A stretch of DNA of 64,000 bases, from contig QQUE01000007.1 in NCBI GenBank assembly GCA_008501765.1, positions 670,186-734,185 on the forward strand. The letters are read 5' to 3'. Of the stretch, positions 24,810-34,085 are shown one piece after another (position 1 is the first letter of the stretch; the number at the start of each line of letters is the position of its first letter). This DNA comes from Calditrichota bacterium. Lineage in GTDB: Bacteria > Zhuqueibacterota > Zhuqueibacteria > Zhuqueibacterales > Geothermadaptataceae. The notes under the pieces are model-generated. The model searched no databases, was not told where the DNA came from, and saw nothing but the letters and a program-made list of their open reading frames with translations. A program made the translations under genes and the position numbers.

Positions 24810-27542
24810 TTATTTTTTCAGAATAAGTTTTTTCACATGGTGAGCCCCCCCGGCTTGCAGACGATAAAAATAGGTTCCACTGGGCACATTCCCGGCGTGC
24901 CATTCAATGTGGTAATTGCCGGCATTTTTTTTCTCGGCGATAAGTGTTTCGATACGCTGGCCAAGGGCATTAAATATATTTAAAGTGACAAAATCTGTTT
25001 TGGGTAGGCTGAAAGCGATCGTTGTAGTCGGATTAAAAGGATTGGGAAAATTCTGTTGCAACTGAAAAGACTCTCCGATTCCGTCGTCCTTATTTTTCTC
25101 ATCAACTGAAGTGGCCACTTTTATGGTTTCAAACCAGTTGAGGTTGAATCCGCCGTCGAGGACACGCAGGCGCAGCACATATTCACCGGCTGGGAATTGG
25201 GCTTCTTTTTCAGCGATTTGCCAATTTTGCCAGCCCGCCGTTGCTGGAAAAGTCACGAGGTGCAACAATGTCGTTTTCTCATCTTTTATATATTCAGCAA
25301 TCAGTTTGCTGCCAGAATTGAGCGCCGAAAAACGATATCGAATAGTGTAAGTGCCCGCCACCGGCACGATTACATTGTAGTCCACATAATCGCCGCGATC
25401 TGACCAGCCGAGGTTTTCACCACCGCCGGTGTCCGAGGTTCCCTCGAGGCCAAAGCCGTTGTTTTCGTCAAAATCTTCCGCTTCAATTTTACCGGGAATC
25501 ATTTGACGGTCGGGCACATTATTTCTTACCGCAAAATCAAAAAACTTTGGCAGTTGGATGCCATCCACATCCAACAAGCTTTCTCCGGCGTAGGAAAGGG
25601 TAATTTCATCGGTAAAGCGCGGAGTCGCACCCAAATTGAACTGCAAAATATAACCGGAGCTATCGAGCTCCACATGAGAAAACGATGCGAGTATTCCATT
25701 AAAACGGATCGTAAATCCGGCAGTTGAAGCCAAAGGCATTGGCATTTTTTTACTCAAAGTTGCCAACAATCTTGTTCCGTCAGTTGATGTTTCCGCGCCC
25801 AAAATTTTGAATTCGATAGGCTGGCCGGTGAAGGCAGCTTCAAAGTAATTTAAATTACCACCCGCTTTATCAAAAAACACTTTGAGCCGGTGGGTGCCAG
25901 CCTCGAGGGGGACACCGTTTACGGGCACGTTTCTCCACGTTTGCCAGCTGCCGGTATTGGGAATTTCAATCGGTCCGCTGACATTTCGACCATCCAGCTC
26001 GAGGTGAAATATTCCTACTCCAACCTCGCTGGCCATGCGAAAATTAAAATCATAGGTTCCGGATTGTTCAATCTCAACGGTATATTTTAACCACTCATCC
26101 GTTTCAACCCAGCCGATATTGAAGCCATTGGTATTATCATTATCCTCACACGGACCGATATCCACACCATCATTTCGATAGGCCCAGCCGGAGTTCCAGC
26201 CTGTCCATGTTCCGGTTGAAACGTGAAAATCGGCCGTGTCCTGATCAAAATAGGCAAAACCATTGGAGCCAAAATCGTAATCCGAAGCGAAAACCACTCC
26301 AGGCAGTTTGTGTTTTTTAAATGGTCGCGTTTCAACGCTGGCAACCTGGCGAATCATGGCGTCGATCACGTCATTATTTATATTGCAGTTGGCTAATTTG
26401 AGATCATCTGCGAGCTGCATTAAAGCCTGATTCGCGACGGCAACCGAGGGCTGACTGCCGTTCCCTTCCCAATAATTCAACAAAGATTGATATCCCGGAT
26501 TTTTTGTTACAGACAATGTTCCCGAAATGGAATCGACTTTTTTATAGGGCCACCACGCCCAACCGATGCCGTTTTTCTCGAAAAGTTTGATCGCGTTGGT
26601 AAACCAGACATTGGAATTTTCACCCGACTCGCCGCACCAAATTGGAATGTTGTAGGTATTGCGCATATCGAGCATCCATTGAATTGAAGCCTGATCGTTG
26701 AAACTCCAGTATTTGTGGAAACTGTAGACCATGTTGTCGTCCCATGGGGGTGTCAACCCGGTGAAATCATTGGCCCACCAGTTACCTTCAATGAAAATGA
26801 TATGATTTCGATCAACCTCCCGAATAGCGTTGGTAATTTGAAAATATAAATTTTTCAGGGGAACATTTCCAGCCATGTCCCAATTGACTTCGTTTAACAA
26901 ATCGTATCCACCAATCCACGGTTCGTTGGCGTATCTTTCCGCGAGTTGACGCCACAAAGCCACTGTTTTAACTTGATTAGCCGAATTTTCCCACAACGAT
27001 GGTTTCGATGGATTATAATCCGAAATAGCGGCATCTTTTCCCTGCCCACCGGGTGCTGCGTGCAGATCAAGAATAAGGTAGATTTCATTGGCTTCACACC
27101 AGTCGAGAAGCTTGTCTGTGAGCTCAAATCCGGTATCGAGCCAGGTTTGTTCCCCAGCGACTGGCTCATCTTCGATTGGCAGGGTAAATAGATTATAATG
27201 CATTGGCAACCGAATTGAATTAAATCCCCAGGCTGCAAGCGAGTCAATATCCGCTTTCTGGCAATAATTTTCCAGCCAGGCGGTGTAGAAATTTTCAGTA
27301 TTTATCGGTCCGACCAATTGTTCGATTTTATCACGAATCTCATATTGGGCATTGGCGAAACTGTTGGTTTGCAGCATGTAGCCTTCCTGCAGCATCCAGC
27401 CACCCAAACCTGCTCCGCGGAGAATAACCTCTGCTCCAGCACCGTCAACTATTTTTTGGTTATCCCGGTGTAAAAATCCCTGCGAATTAACCGTTACGGT
27501 TATTGAAAACAGGATTACAAAACTCAGGACATTTGATCTCAT
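24810..27542 (-). CDS. Secreted GH5 endo-beta-glucanase with two CBM6-like modules and T9SS tail
   Basis: 910-aa modular enzyme. After a signal peptide (about 1-20) comes a GH5 (beta/alpha)8 domain (about 25-370), with acid/base E218 in 'LLNEVNW' and nucleophile E305 in 'WCGESGEN'. Two carbohydrate-binding modules of CBM6-like type follow ('GNLNYFEAAFTG' near 575, 'GFNLNWFETIKVA' near 815) with an Ig-like segment between. The C-terminal 90 residues are a type IX-style sorting domain ('NFPNPFNPTTTIAFSLP', ending HVKKLILKK). It probably attacks cellulose, glucan or another beta-linked polysaccharide on the cell surface. It is the first enzyme of the polysaccharide locus. Confidence 0.92.
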   Translation of the reverse strand: MRSNVLSFVILFSITVTVNSQGFLHRDNQKIVDGAGAEVILRGAGLGGWMLQEGYMLQTNSFANAQYEIRDKIEQLVGPINTENFYTAWLENYCQKADIDSLAAWGFNSIRLPMHYNLFTLPIEDEPVAGEQTWLDTGFELTDKLLDWCEANEIYLILDLHAAPGGQGKDAAISDYNPSKPSLWENSANQVKTVALWRQLAERYANEPWIGGYDLLNEVNWDMAGNVPLKNLYFQITNAIREVDRNHIIFIEGNWWANDFTGLTPPWDDNMVYSFHKYWSFNDQASIQWMLDMRNTYNIPIWCGESGENSNVWFTNAIKLFEKNGIGWAWWPYKKVDSISGTLSVTKNPGYQSLLNYWEGNGSQPSVAVANQALMQLADDLKLANCNINNDVIDAMIRQVASVETRPFKKHKLPGVVFASDYDFGSNGFAYFDQDTADFHVSTGTWTGWNSGWAYRNDGVDIGPCEDNDNTNGFNIGWVETDEWLKYTVEIEQSGTYDFNFRMASEVGVGIFHLELDGRNVSGPIEIPNTGSWQTWRNVPVNGVPLEAGTHRLKVFFDKAGGNLNYFEAAFTGQPIEFKILGAETSTDGTRLLATLSKKMPMPLASTAGFTIRFNGILASFSHVELDSSGYILQFNLGATPRFTDEITLSYAGESLLDVDGIQLPKFFDFAVRNNVPDRQMIPGKIEAEDFDENNGFGLEGTSDTGGGENLGWSDRGDYVDYNVIVPVAGTYTIRYRFSALNSGSKLIAEYIKDEKTTLLHLVTFPATAGWQNWQIAEKEAQFPAGEYVLRLRVLDGGFNLNWFETIKVATSVDEKNKDDGIGESFQLQQNFPNPFNPTTTIAFSLPKTDFVTLNIFNALGQRIETLIAEKKNAGNYHIEWHAGNVPSGTYFYRLQAGGAHHVKKLILKK

Positions 27543-27690
27543 TTTATATTTCCATTTGACGTTAGGGATGCAATTAAAAGCCTAAAAAAAATTGAACAAT
27601 AATTTGATGGACGAAGCGGATTTATGAAAAAAATTAGTCAGGATCCGTGACTAAAAAAACAACATACTTTATAAATAAAAATCGAATTAC

Positions 27691-29223
27691 TTACTCATCA
27701 TCTCCCATCTTACTTCCGTAATCGAGACGGTTGTAGGTCGTGATTTGCGGAAAGTGAGGAACGAGGATCGGGAATGGCACATTTTTCTGATAGGCCATGA
27801 GATCGATGCGGCTCAAATTTACACTTTCAAAACTGTCGGTATCAATTTGAATTTTACCACTGTATTTTTTCTGTAATTTTTCAACGATGCTATTCAAATC
27901 TTCTTCGATAACATTCAAGGGATTGGCCTGATATTCTGCCATTTTTCCACTTGATTTGAGCAGGCTATTCAGATAGTATAAATGGTAAAGATTATCCTTC
28001 CACATGCCCACATTACGGCGAACTTCCGGTAGCTTGTCATAACCTTTTGCGTAAGCATCCTTTGTGATGTAATAGTCACGCACCATATCCGCGATAGCAA
28101 GTCTGAATTCACTGGCAAAAGTTTTTTCGGATAATTTCCGCTTGCGAAAAACCAATGGGTGCTTGCGCATATACTTTTCGAAATCACCAACTGTCCAAGT
28201 CACCCCGTCAACCTGAAAAAGTGGTTTTTCGACCAGCTTATCCATTTCCGCACCCAATTCGTCAAGTTTCAAATCGGGCGCACCCCCTTCCCACAATCTG
28301 GCATTAAAAGTTTCCTTTTTTTCATCAATCGAGCGCAAATAGAGCGGTTTTACCAGTTCCGCAACCTTCATAAAAACTGGACGGGAAAATTCCATTTTTT
28401 TGTTTTTCATCAATGCACCGACATGCTTTTCGTATGCATCCATAGCTTTTTTCGTATGCAATCTTTCTTTGGTATCTGCATATCGTTGCTGTATGGTTTT
28501 TTCAGTGATCACTTTATGGTCAATCCAGCCATCGATTTGCATGAAAATATGATTATCTTTTGCCACCTTTACCGGCCCGATAATTTGTCCCTTATTTAAA
28601 TTATCGCTAAAAAGGGCTTCTATGACGTTATCATTTTCCTGGGGATTAATGCTCACTTTGCGTTGTTTAACAACAGGGCTACCAAATAATTGCTCTGCTG
28701 TGGCAGCCAAATCACTATTTGGCGAAACCAAAGTCTTTGCAGCCTCTTCTGCACTTTTTTTGTTGTTGAAAGCCAGATAGGAAATTTCATAATCACGCCC
28801 TGCAACTGCAAATGCTTTTTTAAGGGCTGAGGAATCAACCGTAGTTTTTTCATGAGCCTCTTTAAAATAGTACATCTGCCGCATTGCCTGTTCCTGCCGT
28901 CCGATGAGATAATCGTTGAATTCTTCCTGATTTTGCAACAGGCTGTCATCGGCAACTTCAAATGCGAAAAGTTTTTCAGCGATCAAGGAATTGAGTACAA
29001 TTTTTTTGTGGATATAATTTTCACCCCGGCAATAGGCCGGCCGGATGGTGTATTCCGCGCGTCGAATAAATTCATTGAGTGAAATACTTTTATCACCGAT
29101 TTGCGCAATAATGGTTTCTTGCGCGGATTTTTCAACTTTCTGCTCAAAATCACAGCCCGAGAGATTAAAAAAAACAATCACAATAGCGGTATAAAATCGA
29201 AAACTGAAAACAAGTTTAAACAT
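27691..29223 (-). CDS. SurA/PpiC-like periplasmic lipoprotein chaperone
   Basis: 510-aa protein with lipobox LSGC near residue 24, so a predicted lipoprotein. It has a SurA_N-type helical start ('IAQIGDKSISLNEFIRRAEY') and a parvulin-like middle. A second 'DGVTWTVGDFEKYMRKHP' repeats the SurA-type motif near residue 345. It probably escorts outer-membrane or secreted proteins through the periplasm. It follows the PorV, large secreted protein and TonB genes in the same direction, suggesting it serves their export. A hairpin terminator separates it from PorV, so transcription may be partly independent. Confidence 0.7.
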   Translation of the reverse strand: MFKLVFSFRFYTAIVIVFFNLSGCDFEQKVEKSAQETIIAQIGDKSISLNEFIRRAEYTIRPAYCRGENYIHKKIVLNSLIAEKLFAFEVADDSLLQNQEEFNDYLIGRQEQAMRQMYYFKEAHEKTTVDSSALKKAFAVAGRDYEISYLAFNNKKSAEEAAKTLVSPNSDLAATAEQLFGSPVVKQRKVSINPQENDNVIEALFSDNLNKGQIIGPVKVAKDNHIFMQIDGWIDHKVITEKTIQQRYADTKERLHTKKAMDAYEKHVGALMKNKKMEFSRPVFMKVAELVKPLYLRSIDEKKETFNARLWEGGAPDLKLDELGAEMDKLVEKPLFQVDGVTWTVGDFEKYMRKHPLVFRKRKLSEKTFASEFRLAIADMVRDYYITKDAYAKGYDKLPEVRRNVGMWKDNLYHLYYLNSLLKSSGKMAEYQANPLNVIEEDLNSIVEKLQKKYSGKIQIDTDSFESVNLSRIDLMAYQKNVPFPILVPHFPQITTYNRLDYGSKMGDDE

Positions 29224-29442
29224 TTAAAAAACCAATTCTGTATTAAATTACCAACTCAACAAAAATATTTGTTTTTGTTCGTTTTCAGCCACGGATGAAC
29301 ACTGATTATCACAGATAATTAGAGTATTCTTAGAAAAAAAGAAGTATCTGTTATTAATCCGTGATGATTTGCGGCTGAAAGTAAGCCAAACTGGAAAGTA
29401 ACAATCATTGCAAGCTTAGTACAAATATTATATATTTCAAAG

Positions 29443-29478
29443 TAAAAATGCCCCTTGCCGCATGCGACAAAGGGCATT
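29443..29478 (-). terminator. Terminator after the PorV-like gene
   Basis: On the minus strand AATGCCCTTTG...CAAGGGGCATT forms a long stem, with TTTTTAC following. It lies 27 nt past the PorV-like stop and closes the TonB/1146-aa/PorV transcript. Confidence 0.75.
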
Positions 29479-29504
29479 GTAAAGTTACTCTGTCCCGTGA
29501 AATT

Positions 29505-30575
29505 TTAAAAGAGAAATCCCACTGAATAAGAATGGGTTTTCCCTAAAATTCCAACACCACGATAAGCATAATCCAATTTTAAACCCAAATTGTTCAACAG
29601 GCGCAGGTCCATCCCACCACCCGCACTTACACCAAATTCACTTTCTTCCATAAACAAAGCTTTGTAACCACCACGTAAGTAGAAAGTACTGTTTGAAGAT
29701 AGTTTTAGTTTATATTGGCCACCAAGATTGACGGACTCACTGTTATTATTAGGATGCAATGCATCGGCTGTAATCAATAATCGCTGGTTGCCAACGATGA
29801 GTGGTGTGATTGAAACTCCGACACGAAAGATCAGAGGCAATTCCCAGTTTTCCAAATGGAATTGGCCTGGTGTGTCACGGAAATTGCCTGCTTCATTGGG
29901 TAAGATATCGATAGGATTGTATAAATCAATACCGTCATATTTTAAACGGGTGCCATAGTTGGAAATACTCATTCCAATGCTCATTCCATCGGCCTTTGAA
30001 CCGGTGACCGAAAGAAATTGCGTATCGATCAGCACACCTAAGTCCAGGGCAAACGCTCTCGCTGTGCTGTGCCAAATATTGGATGACACATATTTCGCAG
30101 TGGCGCCAAATGCAAACCAATCTGCCAGTCTTCGTGAAAAAGATAGAGAAGCTGCGATATCGCTCGAACTGAACGAATCGCCCGTACCTTCCTGCTGAAA
30201 GACTGTGGTCACGTCCATTGTTCCATAATCTGCGCTAAATACACCAAGCGATAATGTACCAATATTTGGCAGGACGATTCCAACACCGGCAAATGAAATA
30301 TTAATATCTGCAATCCAGGGCTGATAGAAAAATTGCGCTTCATTTTGTTCCATAAAGGCCAACCCAGCCGGATTCCAATATATCGCCGACAAATCGCGTG
30401 CCGCACTTACGTAGGCCTCCCCCATCGCATTTCCAGCGCCACCGAATCCGATTTCCAGAAAATTGGCAGCCGTGGTTCCCACGCGGTAAGGTTTTTGAGC
30501 CTGCAATGCTGTAACAGAGAAAAAGAGCATCAGCATCGCCAGTCCGGTATTGATTATTTTTCTAATATCGTGCAT
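29505..30575 (-). CDS. PorV/PorQ-family outer membrane protein
   Basis: 356-aa beta-barrel protein of the PorV/UPF0164 family. Signal peptide residues about 10-26; the family-typical opening 'TTAANFLEIGFGGAGNAMGEAYVSAARDLSAIYWNPAGLA' is visible in pieces around 35-75. The final Phe (VGFLF) fits outer-membrane assembly. In known T9SS, PorV shuttles cargo to the surface attachment complex; here it accompanies T9SS-tailed glucanases. It starts 13 nt after the 1146-aa gene stop, hence the same operon. Confidence 0.88.
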   Translation of the reverse strand: MHDIRKIINTGLAMLMLFFSVTALQAQKPYRVGTTAANFLEIGFGGAGNAMGEAYVSAARDLSAIYWNPAGLAFMEQNEAQFFYQPWIADINISFAGVGIVLPNIGTLSLGVFSADYGTMDVTTVFQQEGTGDSFSSSDIAASLSFSRRLADWFAFGATAKYVSSNIWHSTARAFALDLGVLIDTQFLSVTGSKADGMSIGMSISNYGTRLKYDGIDLYNPIDILPNEAGNFRDTPGQFHLENWELPLIFRVGVSITPLIVGNQRLLITADALHPNNNSESVNLGGQYKLKLSSNSTFYLRGGYKALFMEESEFGVSAGGGMDLRLLNNLGLKLDYAYRGVGILGKTHSYSVGFLF

Positions 30576-30587
30576 AATTTTTCTCTT

Positions 30588-33500
30588 TTATTTTATGACA
30601 GCAAATTTGCCAATTTTCTCGTCACCAGTAGATGCGCGAACGTAAAAAACATAAATTCCAGCCGCTATCTCAAGTCCTTCATTGCTGAGGAGATCCCAGT
30701 GGGCAGAACCATTATCGCTACTATTTTCAACAATTACCTCATCAACAAATACACCGCTACTGGTAAAAATTTTAATTTCACACTGTGCAGGCAAATGGGT
30801 AAACAGAATACGGCGGCGCTGGTTAAGAAACGGATTCTGTACAGCTTCTTCCATGGCGTTTGTACCGACATACGGATTGGGCACAACTTTAATATTAGCC
30901 ATGGAATGTCGAATTTCTTCTTCATCCAGTTGCCCCTCAGGCAATACTTTAAACCTAAAAACATCTTCAGTCATAAATGGTTTCAAAAATGTTAGCTGGT
31001 AGATGTCGTCAACTTTAGGCAAAAACTCTTCCGTGCCAGCATAGGTAAAATCCAAAATAAATACAGTCCCGTTCCAGCGGTTTGCTGAAGAAACATCACC
31101 AACAAGAATACGATCTTCCAGCATGTCGAAAGTGCCGTTACCGTTCATATCTTCCACAGCCAAATCCATTTTCAGGTATTCCCCTTCTGCATTTTGAAAG
31201 GATTTATTCAAAACGTAAAAACTGAAATCCTGTTGTAAAAGAATTGATGAGCTGGCAATTCGTGTATTCGCTTCATTACGCATGGTTGCTCTGGTGCTGC
31301 GTCCGGTATAAGCCGCAGAATTATTTGTAAAAACGATTTCATAATCCCAGGCAAAGCGTTTCGATTCGACAGAAGTTTCAACGATACGGATTGGGGCATT
31401 GCCAACCAGCCAGCCAGATTTATCCCGGTCGATGGTTGGTATTTCAACGATATTATCGATAATTAACCGAATACCATCAAAAACATCCGTAGCCAAATCT
31501 CCACTTGCATTTAATGCCCAATATTCAAGAGAATCGTTATAAACAACGTTATTGAATGAAGAATGAGAAGGCGTATCCTCATAAATTAAAGTCGTATCAG
31601 CACTAACATCGTGAACTTGCAGACCATTATTTATGTATTCGAATCCAATTTCCGAACCAGTGACAGTGAAGAGTGTATCGACGAGGAAAGTCAATTCGTA
31701 GGTATGATCAACTTGCAAAGCGCCATTCGCCAGCACTTCTGCCGAGATATCAGCCGTTCCAAATCGTACTCTACTATCATCAATTTCGATTGATGGCGGC
31801 GTGTAACCGGATGCTTTAACATGCGGCACGACGACGGCAACATTCTTGCTGATACCACGAATATCCTCATTTTCATCGAGATCGATTATTATACTATTTT
31901 CTGAGGGAGCGATACCTGGTTCGATTTCCGGCGCACCGTAATCGTATGCTACGAGCGCATAATAATAAGTCCTGCCATTCTGCACTTCTTCATCAATAAA
32001 ATGGTGCACGATTCCAGTATCCCCGCCTAAATTATAAGCGACGCCTTTAAAGATAGCAAAATCTGTAAATCCCATTTTATCATCAATTAAATCGCATTGG
32101 AATATCGGTTTTTTGATGGACGCTGTGCCAAATCCGTCGGTAATAACTTCTGCATCGGACATTCTTTTGTCGGATGCCCGATAAACTTTATAGCCTTCAA
32201 AATCATTGACATTGCCAACGAATGGATCGCGTGTTTTTGTGTCGGCTCGATCATCCCAGGTTAAAATGACCACGCCATCTCCAGCGGTTGCCGTAAGTGT
32301 CGGCATGAGCGGTGGTTGGGCAAAGCGATAATCTTTATCGTAAATAACCTGAACGATTCGCTTCTGCTCATACAAAGCCGGGGCCGTGTGGGCATCGCTG
32401 TTCAAACCCTGCAACGGATCGTATGAATGCAACTCTGACATCGAAATACGCTCTGTCCGCCCTTTAAAAAGCGGAAATGGGCCCGAAGCAAAAGTTTCGA
32501 TCAAATTACTGGTATTGCCGAGAAATTCCAATGTTGAATCCTGACCAATGAGTTCCCACATGGATTCATCACCACGAAACCAGCGATAATCAGAAGCATG
32601 GCTGGGTACAGGAAACAAACGAAATGATGTCAAACCAACCATGTCTGATTCATTAACATCGGTGAAGGCAAAGTTGGGTTCCGAATTCACGCCTTCCTTC
32701 AGGCTGGGACGATGGTCACACTCCCCTTCATCAGGGCCGTTGTAGTTTAATTCACCAGGCCCAACACCATCAATACCGACATCATCACCGGCAAACTCAT
32801 TGGTTTGATAAATGCCGTCTCCGTTTAGGTCTTCGCCATCTTGCCAATCCTGATCTTCATCTGCGTCCCAGTGCTCCTTCAAATCTTCAGGCTGCAATTT
32901 ATAGAATTCAAGAAATTTATTTAAATCGGCGATACCTTCCATCGGGCCTACTTTTCGGACAGCTTCGTTATCGCGCCTTTCATCGAGAAGACCATCTCCA
33001 TCATTATCTATTTCATCGAATCCCAGTCCCGGACTCTCGAGATAGGCAAAACCCATGGTTCCGGTTCGCAGACCACCGGCGCCCAGTTCATCTGTATCCC
33101 AGGAGTAAGCCATATCCACTTCGCGGTCGAAAAAACCAAGTTCATCATCACGCTCTGCGCCGATACCATTATCCACCCAGTAGCCGAATGCAACTTCGGG
33201 TAAATCATAATCAGAAATATTTGCAATGGTGTATTCCCAGAACAGCGCATCCCGAGCCTGCGGATTATTCCATTGAAATCCGCGTTGCTCTACTCGAATT
33301 CCAAGCCCACCCCAGGGTTTTCCTTTTTGAATGGTCACATTGCTATTTAAGTCACCGATAAATCTTCCTGGCCTGGGATAATATTTCACCCGATCTTCAG
33401 GGCCCAATCTTTCCTGGTCTTGGGCATCGTTGACAACAAAAAACGTTTCCAGTTGGGCATAGTTGATCCCACGTCCAAAACGGCCATTCCATTCACCGGG

Positions 33501-34028
33501 CCATTTTGTTGAAAAACCTGAGCTCGGCCACCCGCCTGTCGGCCAGGATTCTTCGATATTGCTCATAGCCGGATAATCGCTTGCCGGATTGGAATAACCT
33601 GGAGCCGGATAAAAACCCCATTCAATTGTCCCGGTTGGATCGCGATCCATTTCTTCCCGATAGCTCGTTTGCAGAAAATACAACGTGTCCAGACCGGTGC
33701 TGTTGGCGATTGTTGTGGAATCCGTGACCGGAATTGAATCATTTTTAATATATACCCGGGCACCGACAAGCAGAGCGATACCATCGAGCATTTTAACGCC
33801 GTCAGCATTATTGGGCCATAACGAGGCATCCACCCGCGGCCAGTCGGATAACTCCGTGGTATTACGAAAATAAAGATTGATACGATTCCCGGTCATAAAT
33901 CCTTCTTTTTCTTCGGCGATATCACCAGCAGGGTCTTCAGGGCCATTATATTCCTTTCCCTGAGCAAATAAGGATACGCCCAAAATGAAATAGAGTAGAA
34001 AAAGGAGGTGAAATTTACGGTTTAACAT
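30588..34028 (-). CDS. Large secreted protein with Ca-binding-like loops and FlgD/T9SS-like tail
   Basis: 1146-aa exported protein (signal peptide about 5-22). I do not recognise a catalytic domain. Visible are Asp-rich loops resembling thrombospondin type-3 or EF-hand calcium sites ('DNDGDGLLDE' near 335; 'DLNGDGIYQTNE' near 395), fibronectin-like strands near 580-680 and a C-terminal FlgD-like domain ending 'GIYVFYVRASTGDEKIGKFAVIK', typical of surface-sorted cargo. It lies between the TonB receptor (57 nt) and the PorV-like gene (12 nt). In this position a SusD-like glycan-binding role is possible, but no SusD fold is apparent. Confidence 0.75.
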   Translation of the reverse strand: MLNRKFHLLFLLYFILGVSLFAQGKEYNGPEDPAGDIAEEKEGFMTGNRINLYFRNTTELSDWPRVDASLWPNNADGVKMLDGIALLVGARVYIKNDSIPVTDSTTIANSTGLDTLYFLQTSYREEMDRDPTGTIEWGFYPAPGYSNPASDYPAMSNIEESWPTGGWPSSGFSTKWPGEWNGRFGRGINYAQLETFFVVNDAQDQERLGPEDRVKYYPRPGRFIGDLNSNVTIQKGKPWGGLGIRVEQRGFQWNNPQARDALFWEYTIANISDYDLPEVAFGYWVDNGIGAERDDELGFFDREVDMAYSWDTDELGAGGLRTGTMGFAYLESPGLGFDEIDNDGDGLLDERRDNEAVRKVGPMEGIADLNKFLEFYKLQPEDLKEHWDADEDQDWQDGEDLNGDGIYQTNEFAGDDVGIDGVGPGELNYNGPDEGECDHRPSLKEGVNSEPNFAFTDVNESDMVGLTSFRLFPVPSHASDYRWFRGDESMWELIGQDSTLEFLGNTSNLIETFASGPFPLFKGRTERISMSELHSYDPLQGLNSDAHTAPALYEQKRIVQVIYDKDYRFAQPPLMPTLTATAGDGVVILTWDDRADTKTRDPFVGNVNDFEGYKVYRASDKRMSDAEVITDGFGTASIKKPIFQCDLIDDKMGFTDFAIFKGVAYNLGGDTGIVHHFIDEEVQNGRTYYYALVAYDYGAPEIEPGIAPSENSIIIDLDENEDIRGISKNVAVVVPHVKASGYTPPSIEIDDSRVRFGTADISAEVLANGALQVDHTYELTFLVDTLFTVTGSEIGFEYINNGLQVHDVSADTTLIYEDTPSHSSFNNVVYNDSLEYWALNASGDLATDVFDGIRLIIDNIVEIPTIDRDKSGWLVGNAPIRIVETSVESKRFAWDYEIVFTNNSAAYTGRSTRATMRNEANTRIASSSILLQQDFSFYVLNKSFQNAEGEYLKMDLAVEDMNGNGTFDMLEDRILVGDVSSANRWNGTVFILDFTYAGTEEFLPKVDDIYQLTFLKPFMTEDVFRFKVLPEGQLDEEEIRHSMANIKVVPNPYVGTNAMEEAVQNPFLNQRRRILFTHLPAQCEIKIFTSSGVFVDEVIVENSSDNGSAHWDLLSNEGLEIAAGIYVFYVRASTGDEKIGKFAVIK

Positions 34029-34085
34029 AATTTAAAGCCTTTATTTCAATCACTATATTTTAATTTCATATCATGCTAGTTAAGG

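Noticed and set aside
27560-27590. GGCTTTTAATTGC-like motif upstream of the GH5 gene as a sigma-54 promoter
   Set aside because: The GG to GC spacing is 9 rather than 10 bases, which sigma-54 does not normally tolerate.
30333-30995. 220-aa plus-strand ORF across the PorV-like and 1146-aa genes
   Set aside because: Overlaps two genes with signal peptide and family motifs on the other strand; its translation is low-complexity and Cys/Phe-rich.
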